From assembly GCF_011752625.1 (NCBI RefSeq), contig NZ_VWXD01000006.1, positions 1 through 64,000 of the forward strand: DNA of 64,000 nucleotides, in the 5' to 3' direction. Positions 33,447-42,468 of this stretch are shown one piece after another; position 1 is the first letter of the stretch, and each line of letters opens with the position of its first letter. The notes under the pieces are model-generated. The model had not been told where the DNA came from. It saw only the letters and a list, made by a program, of their open reading frames with translations, and searched no databases. The stretch is from Candidatus Pantoea formicae. Its GTDB lineage: Bacteria; Pseudomonadota; Gammaproteobacteria; Enterobacterales; Enterobacteriaceae. The position numbers were made by a program, and so were the translations under genes.

Positions 33447-35489
33447 ATGGGCGAGAAACTTCCGGTATGGCATGCAGGTGAACGAGCCCTGCAACAGCAG
33501 GCTGGCGTGGCCGAACGCATGGCGGAGGTTGGCCAGCGCGTGGTTCGCGACTACATGCCTGACCAGCATCGCGATTTTTACGCACAACTGCCATTTATCG
33601 TGGTGGGAAGTGTCGATAAACAGGGTGATGCCTGGGCCACGCTGCTGGAAGGCAAACCCGGTTTTATTTTCTCGCCCAACGCCACCATGCTGGATATTGA
33701 AGCCTACCCGGACGCCAGCGATCCTGCTGCGGAAGGGATCGCTGATGGCGCGCCGGTGGGTTTGCTCGGTATCGAATTGCACACGCGCCGCCGTAACCGC
33801 ATGAACGGCGTGCTCAGCGCCATTGGCGGTGGTTTTCGTGTGCAGGTGATGCAGAGTTTTGGCAACTGCCCGCGCTACATTCAGCTGCGAGACTTCCGCT
33901 TCGAGCATTTGCCCGGCGAACCTTTTCACGGCGAGGTTGAGGAGATGACCACGCTGGATGAGGCGGCCCGCAGCACCATCGCCAGCGCAGATGCGTTTTA
34001 CGTTGCCACCTACGCTGAGCAACAGGTGGATGCCTCACATCGCGGTGGTAAACCCGGCTTTGTGCGCGTGGGTGACGATGGTCTGCTGACCATTCCCGAT
34101 TTTAACGGCAATCTGTTCTTCTCCACGCTGGGCAACATCCACCAGAACGGCAAAGCTGGGCTGCTGTTTGTCGATTATCGCAGCGGCGATACGCTGCAAA
34201 TGACCGGTGATGCCAGCGTGATCCTCGACTCGCCGGAAATCACTGCATTCCTGGGTGCCGAACGGCTGTGGACCTTCCGCGCACGCCGCATTGTGCGTCG
34301 TCGTGCCGCCCTCGCCTTACGCTGGCAAACCGCGCCGGATGGTGTCTCACCAGCATCAGAGATGACGGGCGACTGGCAGTCTGCCGCCGAACGCCTGCGC
34401 GCCAGCGAACTGGCGCAGCGCTGGCGCCCCTTTAAAGTGACGAAGATTATCGATGAAAGCGCGTCGATTCGTTCGTTTCATCTGATGCCGGATGATGGTG
34501 CCGGATTACTGCCGCATCAGGCTGGGCAACATCTGCCCATTCGCGTGCAGTTGCCCGAGACAGAGAAACCATTGATTCGCCATTACACCTTGTCCGTTGC
34601 ACCGTCAGACGGTTTTTATCGCATCAGCGTCAAGCGCGATGGCGTGGTATCGCGCTATCTGCACGATCATCTTCGGGTCGGCGATCAAATTCAAACCCGT
34701 GCGCCTGCCGGTGATTTCACTATTGATGCCCAGGAAACGCGTCCGGCGGTGTTGATCGCCGCAGGCGTGGGCATTACCCCGATGTTGGCGATGCTGCGTC
34801 ACCTGGTTTATGAAGGACGCCGCAAGCAGCGCATGCGCCCGACCTATTTTATCCAGTCAGCACGAAGCAAAGCTGAACGGCCTTTTGTGCGCGAATTGGA
34901 TGCGCTGCTAGCGGCTGCACAGGGCGCATTCAAGCTGGTGCGTGTACTGAGCCAGACGGACGAGGCGGAACAAGGTTTTGATTATGATATCGCGGGGCGC
35001 ACTGATATGGCGCTGCTCTCCCAGGTGCTGCCGTTCAACGATTACGACTTTTACCTGTGCGGACCGCCGCAGTTTACACAGGCAATGTATGACGGGCTAC
35101 GCAGCTACAACATTGCCGACAAGCGCATTCACGCCGAGGCTTTTGGCCCCTCATCGCTGCAACGACATGAAGAGGCTGCTGAACCCAAAGCACAGCTGCC
35201 ACCGGTCTCAACCAGCGATGTGCCGATCAAATTTATGACGTCACTGAAAGAAGCGCGCTGGACACCGCATAGCGGCTCACTGCTGGAACTGGCCGAAGCA
35301 CGTGGCCTCAGCCCGGAATACAGCTGCCGCGAAGGGCATTGCGGCAGTTGCAAAACCCGGCTACTGCAAGGTGCGGTGACCTATAAAACCGCGCCCAGCG
35401 CCAGTGTAGCCGAGGACGAAGTGTTGATCTGCTGCGCGGTTCCCGCGCAACAGGAGGGGAACGCCGAGCCGATTCAGCTGGCGTTGTAA
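33447..35489 (+). CDS. Fused pyridoxamine-oxidase-like / FAD-NAD(P)H reductase / 2Fe-2S ferredoxin protein
   Basis: This 680-residue multidomain oxidoreductase has a PNPOx-like split-barrel FMN-type region (~1-300, 'PGFVRVGDDGLLTIPDFNGN'). A ferredoxin-reductase FAD domain follows at ~325-430 ('HYTLSVAP'), then an NAD(P)H domain at ~430-570 ('LIAAGVGITPMLAMLRHLV', 'FYLCGPPQF'). A C-terminal plant-type 2Fe-2S domain (~595-680) has ligands in 'SCREGHCGSCK' and 'LICCAVPA'. Electrons would run NAD(P)H-FAD-2Fe-2S, perhaps to the N-terminal domain. It is coupled to the upstream GST gene; the substrate is unknown. Confidence 0.87.
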   Translation: MGEKLPVWHAGERALQQQAGVAERMAEVGQRVVRDYMPDQHRDFYAQLPFIVVGSVDKQGDAWATLLEGKPGFIFSPNATMLDIEAYPDASDPAAEGIADGAPVGLLGIELHTRRRNRMNGVLSAIGGGFRVQVMQSFGNCPRYIQLRDFRFEHLPGEPFHGEVEEMTTLDEAARSTIASADAFYVATYAEQQVDASHRGGKPGFVRVGDDGLLTIPDFNGNLFFSTLGNIHQNGKAGLLFVDYRSGDTLQMTGDASVILDSPEITAFLGAERLWTFRARRIVRRRAALALRWQTAPDGVSPASEMTGDWQSAAERLRASELAQRWRPFKVTKIIDESASIRSFHLMPDDGAGLLPHQAGQHLPIRVQLPETEKPLIRHYTLSVAPSDGFYRISVKRDGVVSRYLHDHLRVGDQIQTRAPAGDFTIDAQETRPAVLIAAGVGITPMLAMLRHLVYEGRRKQRMRPTYFIQSARSKAERPFVRELDALLAAAQGAFKLVRVLSQTDEAEQGFDYDIAGRTDMALLSQVLPFNDYDFYLCGPPQFTQAMYDGLRSYNIADKRIHAEAFGPSSLQRHEEAAEPKAQLPPVSTSDVPIKFMTSLKEARWTPHSGSLLELAEARGLSPEYSCREGHCGSCKTRLLQGAVTYKTAPSASVAEDEVLICCAVPAQQEGNAEPIQLAL

Positions 35490-35492
35490 CAC

Positions 35493-36635
35493 TCACAGAT
35501 AGACGTGCAGATATTCGCTCAGGCACAGGATCGCCATCGCCTGGCCATAAGGCATCGGCGTGAGCGGAATCTGGCGGTAGTAATCGAGATTGCTGCCCAT
35601 TTCAGTGCCGAAGGACGCCTGCTTTAACTCGCCATCATCGTTGATGTTGGCAACCACTGCCTGGATCGCTTTCTGCCCGACAGCGGCATAGCATTGATCG
35701 AGATAGCGCTTGCGCACCCCTTTCAGGATGCCATAAGCAAACCCCGCAGTGGCCGAACTCTCCAGATAGGCGTCGCGATCGTCTAACAGCGTGTGCCACA
35801 AGCCGCTCTCGTCCTGCCATTCGGCCAGGCTGCGCACCTGATGTTCCAGCACCTGCAACAAATAACGTCGCGTGGCATCCTGCTCTGGCAACTGCAGCAG
35901 TTCAATGAAATCCGGGATCGCCACGGTGATCCAGCTGTTACCGCGCGCCCAGCGTGCACGCGAAAAGTTGTGATTGCCGTCGAAGGTCCAGCCGTGGAAC
36001 CACAGGCCGGTTTCGCGATCCATCAGATACTGCACATGGAGCAGAAACTGGTATTTCGCCTCTTCGACAAATTCTGGCCGATTGAGTAGCAAGCCGATTT
36101 TCGCCAGCGGCATCACGGTCATCATCAGCGTGTCATCCCACAATTGCTGGTGGTTCTCTTTGTGGATGACCACATGCTGCAAACCGCCCTGCTCGGTGCG
36201 CGGCATTTCATACATCACCCACTCCGCCCAGCGCGTGAGGATGGGCAGCCATGCCGGATTGCGCGTCTCCTCATAGCGATAGGCCAGCGTCAGCAGTGGA
36301 CAAACGGTGTTGACGTTTTTGGTTGGTAAACCGCGATCAATCTGCGTTTTGAACCAGTCATCAATCACCGCACGCATCTGCTCGTCGCCGGTTTGCTGGT
36401 AGTAGTGATAAATACCGTACAGCCCAACGCCGTGGGTCCACTCCCATCCCGCCGCCCAGCCTTTGGCATCAATGATGCGGCCATCATCAAGGTGCAGTGC
36501 AAATTCGCCGCTACGATCTTCGATGTGAATCAACTTGTCGGTGAGCTTGTGGATCAGCGCATGGACATCATCACGCGCGATAAAATGTTCTGGCTGGCGC
36601 AGCAGCGCACTGTGTTTAACAGCATGTAATGTCAT
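35493..36635 (-). CDS. GH105/GH88-type unsaturated glucuronyl/galacturonyl hydrolase
   Basis: This 380-residue (alpha/alpha)6-barrel hydrolase has family segments 'AAGWEWTHGVGLYGIYHYY', 'QLWDDTLMMTVMPLAKIG' (catalytic Asp) and 'ARWARGNSWITVAIPDF'. GH105 enzymes release unsaturated uronic acid from lyase-generated oligosaccharides such as rhamnogalacturonan fragments. There is no signal peptide, so it works on imported material. It lies 3 bp after the zinc dehydrogenase in one operon, beside a polyol-permease-type MFS transporter and a LacI regulator. Confidence 0.87.
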   Translation of the reverse strand: MTLHAVKHSALLRQPEHFIARDDVHALIHKLTDKLIHIEDRSGEFALHLDDGRIIDAKGWAAGWEWTHGVGLYGIYHYYQQTGDEQMRAVIDDWFKTQIDRGLPTKNVNTVCPLLTLAYRYEETRNPAWLPILTRWAEWVMYEMPRTEQGGLQHVVIHKENHQQLWDDTLMMTVMPLAKIGLLLNRPEFVEEAKYQFLLHVQYLMDRETGLWFHGWTFDGNHNFSRARWARGNSWITVAIPDFIELLQLPEQDATRRYLLQVLEHQVRSLAEWQDESGLWHTLLDDRDAYLESSATAGFAYGILKGVRKRYLDQCYAAVGQKAIQAVVANINDDGELKQASFGTEMGSNLDYYRQIPLTPMPYGQAMAILCLSEYLHVYL

Positions 36636-36638
36636 CGT

Positions 36639-37721
36639 TTATCCTGCCTGTTGGTCGGGAATCAGCAAAATTTTGATGGCTTCGGCCGAGCCAAAGGTGC
36701 TGAAGGCCTGCTGCCACTCGTCCAGTGAAAAACGATGCGTCACAATGCCGTCGGCGGTAATGAGCTTACGGCGGAACAGATCGATCACCGTTTCGTAGGT
36801 ACCCGGGCTGAGGTGCGCACCGCGGATATCCAGCTCTTTACGGTCACCAATGATCGACCAATCCACCGTGGTTTCCCGGCTGAACACACTGAACTCGACA
36901 AAGCGCCCTAACTTACGAATCATCTGCAAGCCCTGATTGACGGCGGCTGGATTGCCCGTGGCCTCGATGTAGACATCGCAGCCGTAGCCATCCGTCATGG
37001 CCTTCACCTTGGCAATCACATCTTCCATAAGCGGATTCAGCACCACATCAGCACCGAGCTTTTTCGCCAGTTCGAGGCGGAACGGCATGGTATCAATGAC
37101 GATCAGCTTTTTAGGCGTTTTCAGTTTGATGGCCTGCACCATGCCTAATCCCAGCGTGCCCGCCCCCGCCAGCACCACTACGTCATTGAACTGGATATCG
37201 CCGCGATTCACCGCATGCACCGAGCAGGAGAAAGGCTCAATCAGGGCGCACTCCTCTTGCGACAGCGTATCCGGGATTTTATGCACCCGGCTGGTGGGTT
37301 TAAATAGCATGTATTCCGTCATGCCGCCGTCGGCATCTTCGGCCTGGAAGCCGTAGATATCGTGCTTTTCGCACATCCAATATTGACCATTCCGGCAGAA
37401 ACGACATTTATCACAGGGGACGATTTGTTCGGCAATCACCCGATCGCCCACGCTGACCGCAAAATGCTCGAGTGCACCAGCTCCCGCTGCGTGTACCACG
37501 CCATAAAATTCGTGCCCCGCCACCACCGGCGTTTTCACATAGCGCGGGAAAGTGTCGTTGCCCCAAAACATCGGAGCACCGTGATAGCAGTGATAATCGG
37601 AGGCGCAAATCCCGCATGCGCCCACCTTCACCAGCAGCTCATTCACACCCGGCTCCGGCAGCGTGCCGCTTTCCAGTCGATAATCTTCAGGGCCGTAATT
37701 CACCAGCTTTTTAATCTGCAT
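36639..37721 (-). CDS. Zinc-dependent medium-chain alcohol/polyol dehydrogenase
   Basis: This 360-residue MDR-family enzyme has catalytic zinc ligands in 'GACGICASDYH' and 'VVAGHEFYGVV', structural zinc Cys residues in 'CDKCRFCRNGQYWMC', and the NAD(P) motif 'VVVLAGAGTLGLGMVQA'. It resembles sorbitol, threonine and erythritol dehydrogenases. It is the first gene of the operon with the GH105 hydrolase and has a LacI-type operator 43 bp upstream. It probably oxidises the sugar or polyol released or imported by this locus. Confidence 0.87.
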   Translation of the reverse strand: MQIKKLVNYGPEDYRLESGTLPEPGVNELLVKVGACGICASDYHCYHGAPMFWGNDTFPRYVKTPVVAGHEFYGVVHAAGAGALEHFAVSVGDRVIAEQIVPCDKCRFCRNGQYWMCEKHDIYGFQAEDADGGMTEYMLFKPTSRVHKIPDTLSQEECALIEPFSCSVHAVNRGDIQFNDVVVLAGAGTLGLGMVQAIKLKTPKKLIVIDTMPFRLELAKKLGADVVLNPLMEDVIAKVKAMTDGYGCDVYIEATGNPAAVNQGLQMIRKLGRFVEFSVFSRETTVDWSIIGDRKELDIRGAHLSPGTYETVIDLFRRKLITADGIVTHRFSLDEWQQAFSTFGSAEAIKILLIPDQQAG

Positions 37722-37763
37722 CTGTTGCGCCTCTCATTGGCTGACTTCGCTAGAGAAACGTTA

Positions 37764-37783
37764 AAATGTTTTCGTAAACATTT
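37764..37783 (-). promoter_or_regulatory. LacI-type operator, dehydrogenase side
   Basis: AAATGTTTTCGTAAACATTT, with the central CG dyad of LacI-family operators. It is near-identical to 37916-37935. It sits just upstream of the dehydrogenase/GH105 operon. Confidence 0.7.
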
Positions 37784-37915
37784 CTATTTGACGGAGCGCG
37801 TTCTGTGATCGAGTTAACACAGGATCACATTTAGATATTAAATTCAGTTATTTATACATAAAACACACATAACCCTGTAACTTGCTTTGAGATAGAGCTC
37901 TCACTTCAAACAACA

Positions 37916-37935
37916 AAATGTTTGCGTGAACATTA
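37916..37935 (+). promoter_or_regulatory. LacI-type operator, MFS side
   Basis: AAATGTTTGCGTGAACATTA, sharing 16 of 20 bases with the site at 37764-37783 and 54 bp upstream of the MFS start. Paired operators in a divergent promoter fit control by the LacI gene at 39247-40239. Confidence 0.7.
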
Positions 37936-37988
37936 ATCAGATTAGTGTTGCCCATCATCACCTCATCCATTAACAAGAGAGCAACATT

Positions 37989-39275
37989 ATGCAGCACACA
38001 ACAAGCAGGTACTGGTTTGGCTTGCCACTCAGTCTGGCAGGTGGCTATGTGGGTCTGTTTATGTTTATGGCGGGAGATGGCTTTGAGCTGGCCTTTCTCT
38101 CGAAGTACATCGTCTCGATTGGCTTCACTCAGGCTGATGCCTCCTTCGTGATCACCATCTATGGCTTAGCCGCAGCACTCTCGGCGTGGGCGTCGGGCGT
38201 CATTGCAGAAGCCATCTCACCGCTAAAAACCATGAAAATCGGCTTGGCGCTGTGGCTGATTTTCCATGTGCTGTTCCTGTGGCTGGGATTGAAACAGGCC
38301 AATTTCGGCCTGATGGTGCTGTGCTATGCCCTGCGCGGCATTGCCTACCCGCTGTTCTGTTACGGCTTCCTGCTCATGATTGTGCAGAACGTGAAGCAGG
38401 AAAACGTCTCGGCGGCCAGCGGCTGGTTCTGGGCGGCCTACTCTCTGGGCATTGGAGTGATTGGTAGCGGTTTGCCAGGACTGCTGATCCCGGTGATCGG
38501 TGAATTCAACATGCTGTGCATTTCGCTGCTGTTCGTTGCTGCCAGCGGCGCGATTGCCTTCAGTGCGCTGCGTGGCATCACGCATCATTCAGCTTTGCAG
38601 GATGCGAGCCTCAGCACCCGACTGAAAGAGCTGCCCAAAGCCGCCACGCTACTGATTCACAACCGCGCCATTGCCTGGGCATTTGTGATACGCGTGATTA
38701 ACCAACTGGCGGTATTTGGTTTCTCGGTAATTATGCCGTTCCAGTTCATGAAAATCGGTTTCACACTGGCTGCCTGGTTGCAGGTATGGGCAATCTTTTT
38801 TGCCAGCACCATCGTGTTCAATATTTTCTGGGGAATCGTCGCGGAAAAACTCGGTCTGCTCCGAGTGGTACGTTGGTTTGGCTGCGTGGGATGCGGGGTG
38901 GCGTGTCTGTTGTTCTACTACGTGCCGCTGTATCTCGGGCCAGAATATTGGGCCGCCGCGATGTGCTCGATCGTACTGGGGTTCTTTATGTCGGCCTTTG
39001 TACCCATGACAGCGCTGTTCCCGCGTTTGGCACCAGAACATCAGGGCGCGGCCATCTCGATATATAACCTTGCCGCAGGCATGAGCAACTTTGTCGCTCC
39101 GGCCATTGCTACCCTGGCGCTGCCGTTACTGGAGGTCAAAGGCGTGGTGTTTATCTACAGTGGATGCTACTTCGCGGGGGCACTGATTACCTTGCTGATC
39201 GGTTTAAAACCACAGCCTCGCAGTCAGGCGCAGGCCTTCTCAGCCGCTAGCGGTGGTTCTTCAGGAAGCCATTGA
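37989..39275 (+). CDS. MFS transporter, polyol permease (RbtT/DalT/CsbX) type
   Basis: This 428-residue protein has 12 predicted transmembrane helices. It resembles ribitol/arabinitol permeases ('FMAGDGFELAFLSKYIVSIG', 'ALRGIAYPLFCYGFLLMIVQ'). It is divergent from the dehydrogenase/GH105 operon and shares the LacI-operator region with it, so it probably imports the substrate of that operon: a polyol, or an uronyl-oligosaccharide as RhiT does in pectinolytic enterics. Its last 29 bp overlap the convergent LacI gene. Confidence 0.86.
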   Translation: MQHTTSRYWFGLPLSLAGGYVGLFMFMAGDGFELAFLSKYIVSIGFTQADASFVITIYGLAAALSAWASGVIAEAISPLKTMKIGLALWLIFHVLFLWLGLKQANFGLMVLCYALRGIAYPLFCYGFLLMIVQNVKQENVSAASGWFWAAYSLGIGVIGSGLPGLLIPVIGEFNMLCISLLFVAASGAIAFSALRGITHHSALQDASLSTRLKELPKAATLLIHNRAIAWAFVIRVINQLAVFGFSVIMPFQFMKIGFTLAAWLQVWAIFFASTIVFNIFWGIVAEKLGLLRVVRWFGCVGCGVACLLFYYVPLYLGPEYWAAAMCSIVLGFFMSAFVPMTALFPRLAPEHQGAAISIYNLAAGMSNFVAPAIATLALPLLEVKGVVFIYSGCYFAGALITLLIGLKPQPRSQAQAFSAASGGSSGSH

Positions 39276-40239
39276 TCATGGTGCGCTGCTGCCATGGGCG
39301 CTCTTCAATCGCGGCGATCAGGTTTTCCGCTACAATGGTCGCCCATTGTTTGTAGTCGTGCACCACGCAGCAGTAATGGAAGCCGTAATCCTCGGCATTG
39401 GGGATATCATCAATCGAGAGGAAGTCGGCTTTTTGCAGACGCCAGCGCGTTGCGATGTTGCGCGCTGCCAGCGAGATCGCACCATTAATCCCGATGATGG
39501 CGTCATATTGTGCCTCGTTAGCTGAAAAGTGGCTGGCGATAATCTCTTTGGCTCGATCATAGCGATAATCGGCGTACAGGCGAGTGACCTGCACTTCACT
39601 CGCCACTTGCTGGCAGAAGCTGTTGATCCGGCGCTGAGTAATGCGTGAGTCTTGCTGACCGCCGATGATCAGCACATTGCGATAGCCCTTCTCATTCACC
39701 ACAGAAGCAATCAACTCACCGGCGCGCTGGTCATTCACGAACACCGCCGGCAGGGTGGCATCAAACTGTCGATCAAACTGAATCAACTGCGTGCGCGAGT
39801 TTTGCAGCACCTTAAGATGGCTGACGTCGTAATCATCGCTGTCGCGGATCACGGAAAGCACGATCCCTGCCGCTTTGTAGCCGACCAGAGTATTGATCGC
39901 CTTGGCCTCGGATTCCCGCTCCCCGCGCGTGGTGAAGATCATCACCGAATAGCCTTTCGTTTCCGCCAGCTTGCACAACTCCTGAATCACATAGGAGTAG
40001 CTCTGGTTGAAGGTGTCATCCGCGACGATACCAATAATCGGGCTTTGCGTGGTTTTGATGTTCTGCGCGAACACGTTAGGCACATAGCCCATCTCATCCG
40101 CGATTTGCAGGATCTTGTCGCGCGTCTTGGCTTTCACTTTTTCCGGGGCGGTAAACACGCGAGAGACGGTAATGCTGCTGACGCCAGCGACCTCGGCAAT
40201 GTCATTGATGGTGGGCGATTTGTGGTCGTTAACACTCAT
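39247..40239 (-). CDS. LacI-family transcriptional repressor
   Basis: This protein of about 330 residues has an N-terminal LacI helix-turn-helix ('TINDIAEVAGVSSITVSRVF'), a hinge helix, and a periplasmic-binding-protein-like sugar domain ('IIGIVADDTFNQSYSYVIQE'). An in-frame GTG four codons upstream (40251) is an alternative start. It overlaps the MFS gene tail-to-tail by 29 bp. The paired AAATGTTTnCGTnAACATT sites in the nearby divergent promoter are its likely operators. Confidence 0.88.
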   Translation of the reverse strand: MSVNDHKSPTINDIAEVAGVSSITVSRVFTAPEKVKAKTRDKILQIADEMGYVPNVFAQNIKTTQSPIIGIVADDTFNQSYSYVIQELCKLAETKGYSVMIFTTRGERESEAKAINTLVGYKAAGIVLSVIRDSDDYDVSHLKVLQNSRTQLIQFDRQFDATLPAVFVNDQRAGELIASVVNEKGYRNVLIIGGQQDSRITQRRINSFCQQVASEVQVTRLYADYRYDRAKEIIASHFSANEAQYDAIIGINGAISLAARNIATRWRLQKADFLSIDDIPNAEDYGFHYCCVVHDYKQWATIVAENLIAAIEERPWQQRTMINGFLKNHR

Positions 40240-40354
40240 GGACAGGTTCACTTCGCAGCAGCAAAAAACGGATTATAACATCGGTTTTTCAGGGCGATAG
40301 TTGATCTGGTTGCTAATCAGCATGGGCACCTCTCATTCCTGATAAGAGGTTAAG

Positions 40355-40501
40355 GTGCCCTCATCTGTTTCAGGATGGTCTGGTGCAGAACTTTATGATG
40401 CACTAAAAAGTAAAATTCAGGATCAGCTTCAGATGATTGATAGACAGTTTGATGATTCGAATAAGAGCCGCGCGCTGCTCAAACAGTTGCTGACTCAGTA
40501 G
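40355..40501 (+). CDS. Small hypothetical ORF or gene remnant (48 aa)
   Basis: A GTG-initiated frame preceded by AAGAGGTTAAG encodes an acidic/amphipathic peptide with a long helix ('ELYDALKSKIQDQLQMIDRQ', ending 'LLKQLLTQ'). Codon use looks protein-like and the frame is closed upstream by a stop at 40343-40345. It may be a genuine small protein or the C-terminal remnant of a lost gene. No family is recognised. Confidence 0.35.
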   Translation: MPSSVSGWSGAELYDALKSKIQDQLQMIDRQFDDSNKSRALLKQLLTQ

Positions 40502-40583
40502 TGCATTTATATAAAAAACTTATTTATTCTTGTTTAACTGCGGCCAGCCATTCGTATGACTGACCGCACATCAGCAATGCCGA

Positions 40584-40751
40584 TTATTTATCTACCGGAC
40601 CACAACCGCCAATGATTTTGGAGATAGAAACCGCAGGATGCAGCAGGTAATCGTAATCACAGTTCTTTTCTTTGTTATAGACACTGCCAGTACAACCCGA
40701 TAAAACCGTAACAACTGCAAAGGCAATAGAAAACTTAACAAGCTTATTCAT
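40584..40751 (-). CDS. yhfL: YhfL-like small lipoprotein
   Basis: The gene encodes 55 residues starting MNKLVKFSIAFAVVTVLSGC. This is a lipoprotein signal with lipobox LSGC and the lipidated Cys at 20. The mature part ('NKEKNCDYDYLLHPAVSISK', then 'IIGGCGP') closely resembles E. coli YhfL, including the two further Cys residues. The residue after the Cys is Thr, so outer-membrane sorting is expected. The function of the family is unknown. It is not in its E. coli neighbourhood here. Confidence 0.8.
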   Translation of the reverse strand: MNKLVKFSIAFAVVTVLSGCTGSVYNKEKNCDYDYLLHPAVSISKIIGGCGPVDK

Positions 40752-41209
40752 ATTAACGCATCCATTTATTAAACATATTTGTAATTTGCAACAGCATTCC
40801 TTTCAGCACGCATTATCACGCAATCAAACACCATCAAAACCCGTGAGCCGTTGCGAAGCGTAAATATATAGTCATTACTTGAGAATGCATTGATGAAGAT
40901 CACATATTTAAAATCATCGAGTGATTTATTTTCTTAATAAAGCATCGAGATGAACTCATCCGTAATACATCCCTGACATAATTAAATATTGTCAGGGTAT
41001 CTTTCAGGTGATTTATATGAAATGGAATTTTAGATAGGTTGAAAATTTCCTTCAATATAGAGCATAACCAGTCAGATAGTGCCAATCAGTCTGTTCATCA
41101 CTAAAACGATATCTTCGGTGTAGTGATCTATTCATGATACCAATGCTATGGCTATTCACGGTGTAAACTATGATTATTCCCAATAATATTAGATCATCGA
41201 TCGTTACTG
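40752..41209. other. AT-rich gene-poor stretch
   Basis: These 458 bp are strongly AT-rich. A 61-codon minus-strand frame (40900-41085) has no family resemblance and no clear ribosome site, and I do not call it. No repeat or RNA is evident. It presumably holds the promoter of the YhfL-like gene. Confidence 0.4.
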
Positions 41210-41629
41210 TCAGTTTGTCAGAATTGACTCAATTCCCCGAATCAATGCAGGAAAATATGACTGATCTATCATTATTCCACCCGTCAGTTTCCAGCTGTCA
41301 TACACATTAGGGGATGCAGTAAAAGTGAATCCTACGAGATCACTCCCTTCAACAAGATTGAAACCGCAGGTAAAAGTTTCCATTCTTGGCGCGAAGCTTA
41401 TCGGCTCAGGCTGCTCGCTTCGATTAAGCGAATTATAAAAATCCGATACCATGCTTTTTAGGCTTCCGAGATCATGTGGCGTAAGCTCGCACTGACATTG
41501 CAGGCATATGTTGCAGCCATTGATCTCAAGCCAACACATTATTAAATCTTCCTGGGGTTCCTCTGGCTCTTCAACCCTCTCAATAAATGAGAGGCGAAAG
41601 AGGGTATCTTCATTCTTTATCTCAAACAT
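41210..41629 (-). CDS. Hypothetical protein, possible WapI-type immunity protein
   Basis: This 139-residue acidic cytoplasmic protein begins 'MFEIKNEDTLFRLSFIERVE' and contains 'WLEINGCNICLQCQCELTPH' and 'LVGFTFTASPNVYDSWK'. Size, acidity and the strand-rich layout with a mid-protein helix ('DLGSLKSMVSDFYNSL') resemble the WapI family of polymorphic-toxin immunity proteins. That assignment is by eye and uncertain. No toxin gene is adjacent. Base composition is AT-rich compared with flanking genes. Confidence 0.5.
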   Translation of the reverse strand: MFEIKNEDTLFRLSFIERVEEPEEPQEDLIMCWLEINGCNICLQCQCELTPHDLGSLKSMVSDFYNSLNRSEQPEPISFAPRMETFTCGFNLVEGSDLVGFTFTASPNVYDSWKLTGGIMIDQSYFPALIRGIESILTN

Positions 41630-41670
41630 TGACTCTCTCCCTCATTCAATTGATATGGAAATGCATAAGG

Positions 41671-42468
41671 TTAAAAAAATGTCTTTGAGAACCAATTTCG
41701 TTTATATCTTGAGCTAATTTCACTTTCAAGAATTTCATTATACTTCTGAGATAATTGAAGGGTTTTAGCATTCCTTTCTTTTTCAACTTTTGAAGCAAAT
41801 GAAAAAAACTCCACCAATGGTTGTACTTTAGTAGTGATCAGTTCTTGAGTGTACTTGTCGTTTTCATCATTTCTTTTATCTCCAGGGTCACCCGATATAA
41901 AGTAAGAGGATAGAACCTTATAAAGATCAATCTTTTTTAACTCTTCACGGAGTTCATCTGCTCGCAGGTTAGCAATTGAGTCAATTTTATTAAGCGAAAT
42001 GTTGTTTTCATCGTCAAGTAGTTTAAACTCCTTTAATGTTCCAGTTACTAACGCCACGTTAATATATGACTGATGGAGTTCCTCTTTGCACTGCGCAAGA
42101 GATCTTGTATGTTTCTCTGAACTTTTCCTAAACTCCCTGTCACTTACCAATAGATTTTGTAAGTAATTTTTAAACTCGTCAGTCAATCTCGGGGCCTGAC
42201 CGCTCAAGAATAATTTATATTGATTTAACATCACTACATAGTTGCCAGCCAGAGAATTATAATCCCCCGACAATGATTCACCAATATCAATGCATTCCCT
42301 TTGCTTTTCCACTAAAGGTGTATAGTAGTCCTTCATGATGTCGCCTCGAAAGTTTAATTCATTTTTATAAGACTCAATCATCATACCAAAAATAAGCGTT
42401 CCTAAACATAAGGGAATAATTGTAGTGATTAATGTTTTCCAAATTGAGTCATTTATAGAGATTGCCAT
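41671..42468 (-). CDS. Membrane-anchored coiled-coil protein of unknown function
   Basis: This 265-residue protein has one N-terminal transmembrane helix (~10-31, 'LITTIIPLCLGTLIFGMMI'). The rest is predominantly charged and helical with coiled-coil character (~35-75, ~100-150, ~220-255). No family is recognised. The codon use is AT-rich and typical of acquired DNA. It shares orientation with the possible immunity gene 41 bp downstream, so the two may form an operon. Confidence 0.6.
   Translation of the reverse strand: MAISINDSIWKTLITTIIPLCLGTLIFGMMIESYKNELNFRGDIMKDYYTPLVEKQRECIDIGESLSGDYNSLAGNYVVMLNQYKLFLSGQAPRLTDEFKNYLQNLLVSDREFRKSSEKHTRSLAQCKEELHQSYINVALVTGTLKEFKLLDDENNISLNKIDSIANLRADELREELKKIDLYKVLSSYFISGDPGDKRNDENDKYTQELITTKVQPLVEFFSFASKVEKERNAKTLQLSQKYNEILESEISSRYKRNWFSKTFF

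Noticed and set aside
40900-41085. Minus-strand 61-codon frame in the AT-rich pocket
   Set aside because: No clear ribosome site and no family; an AT-rich region easily gives such frames.
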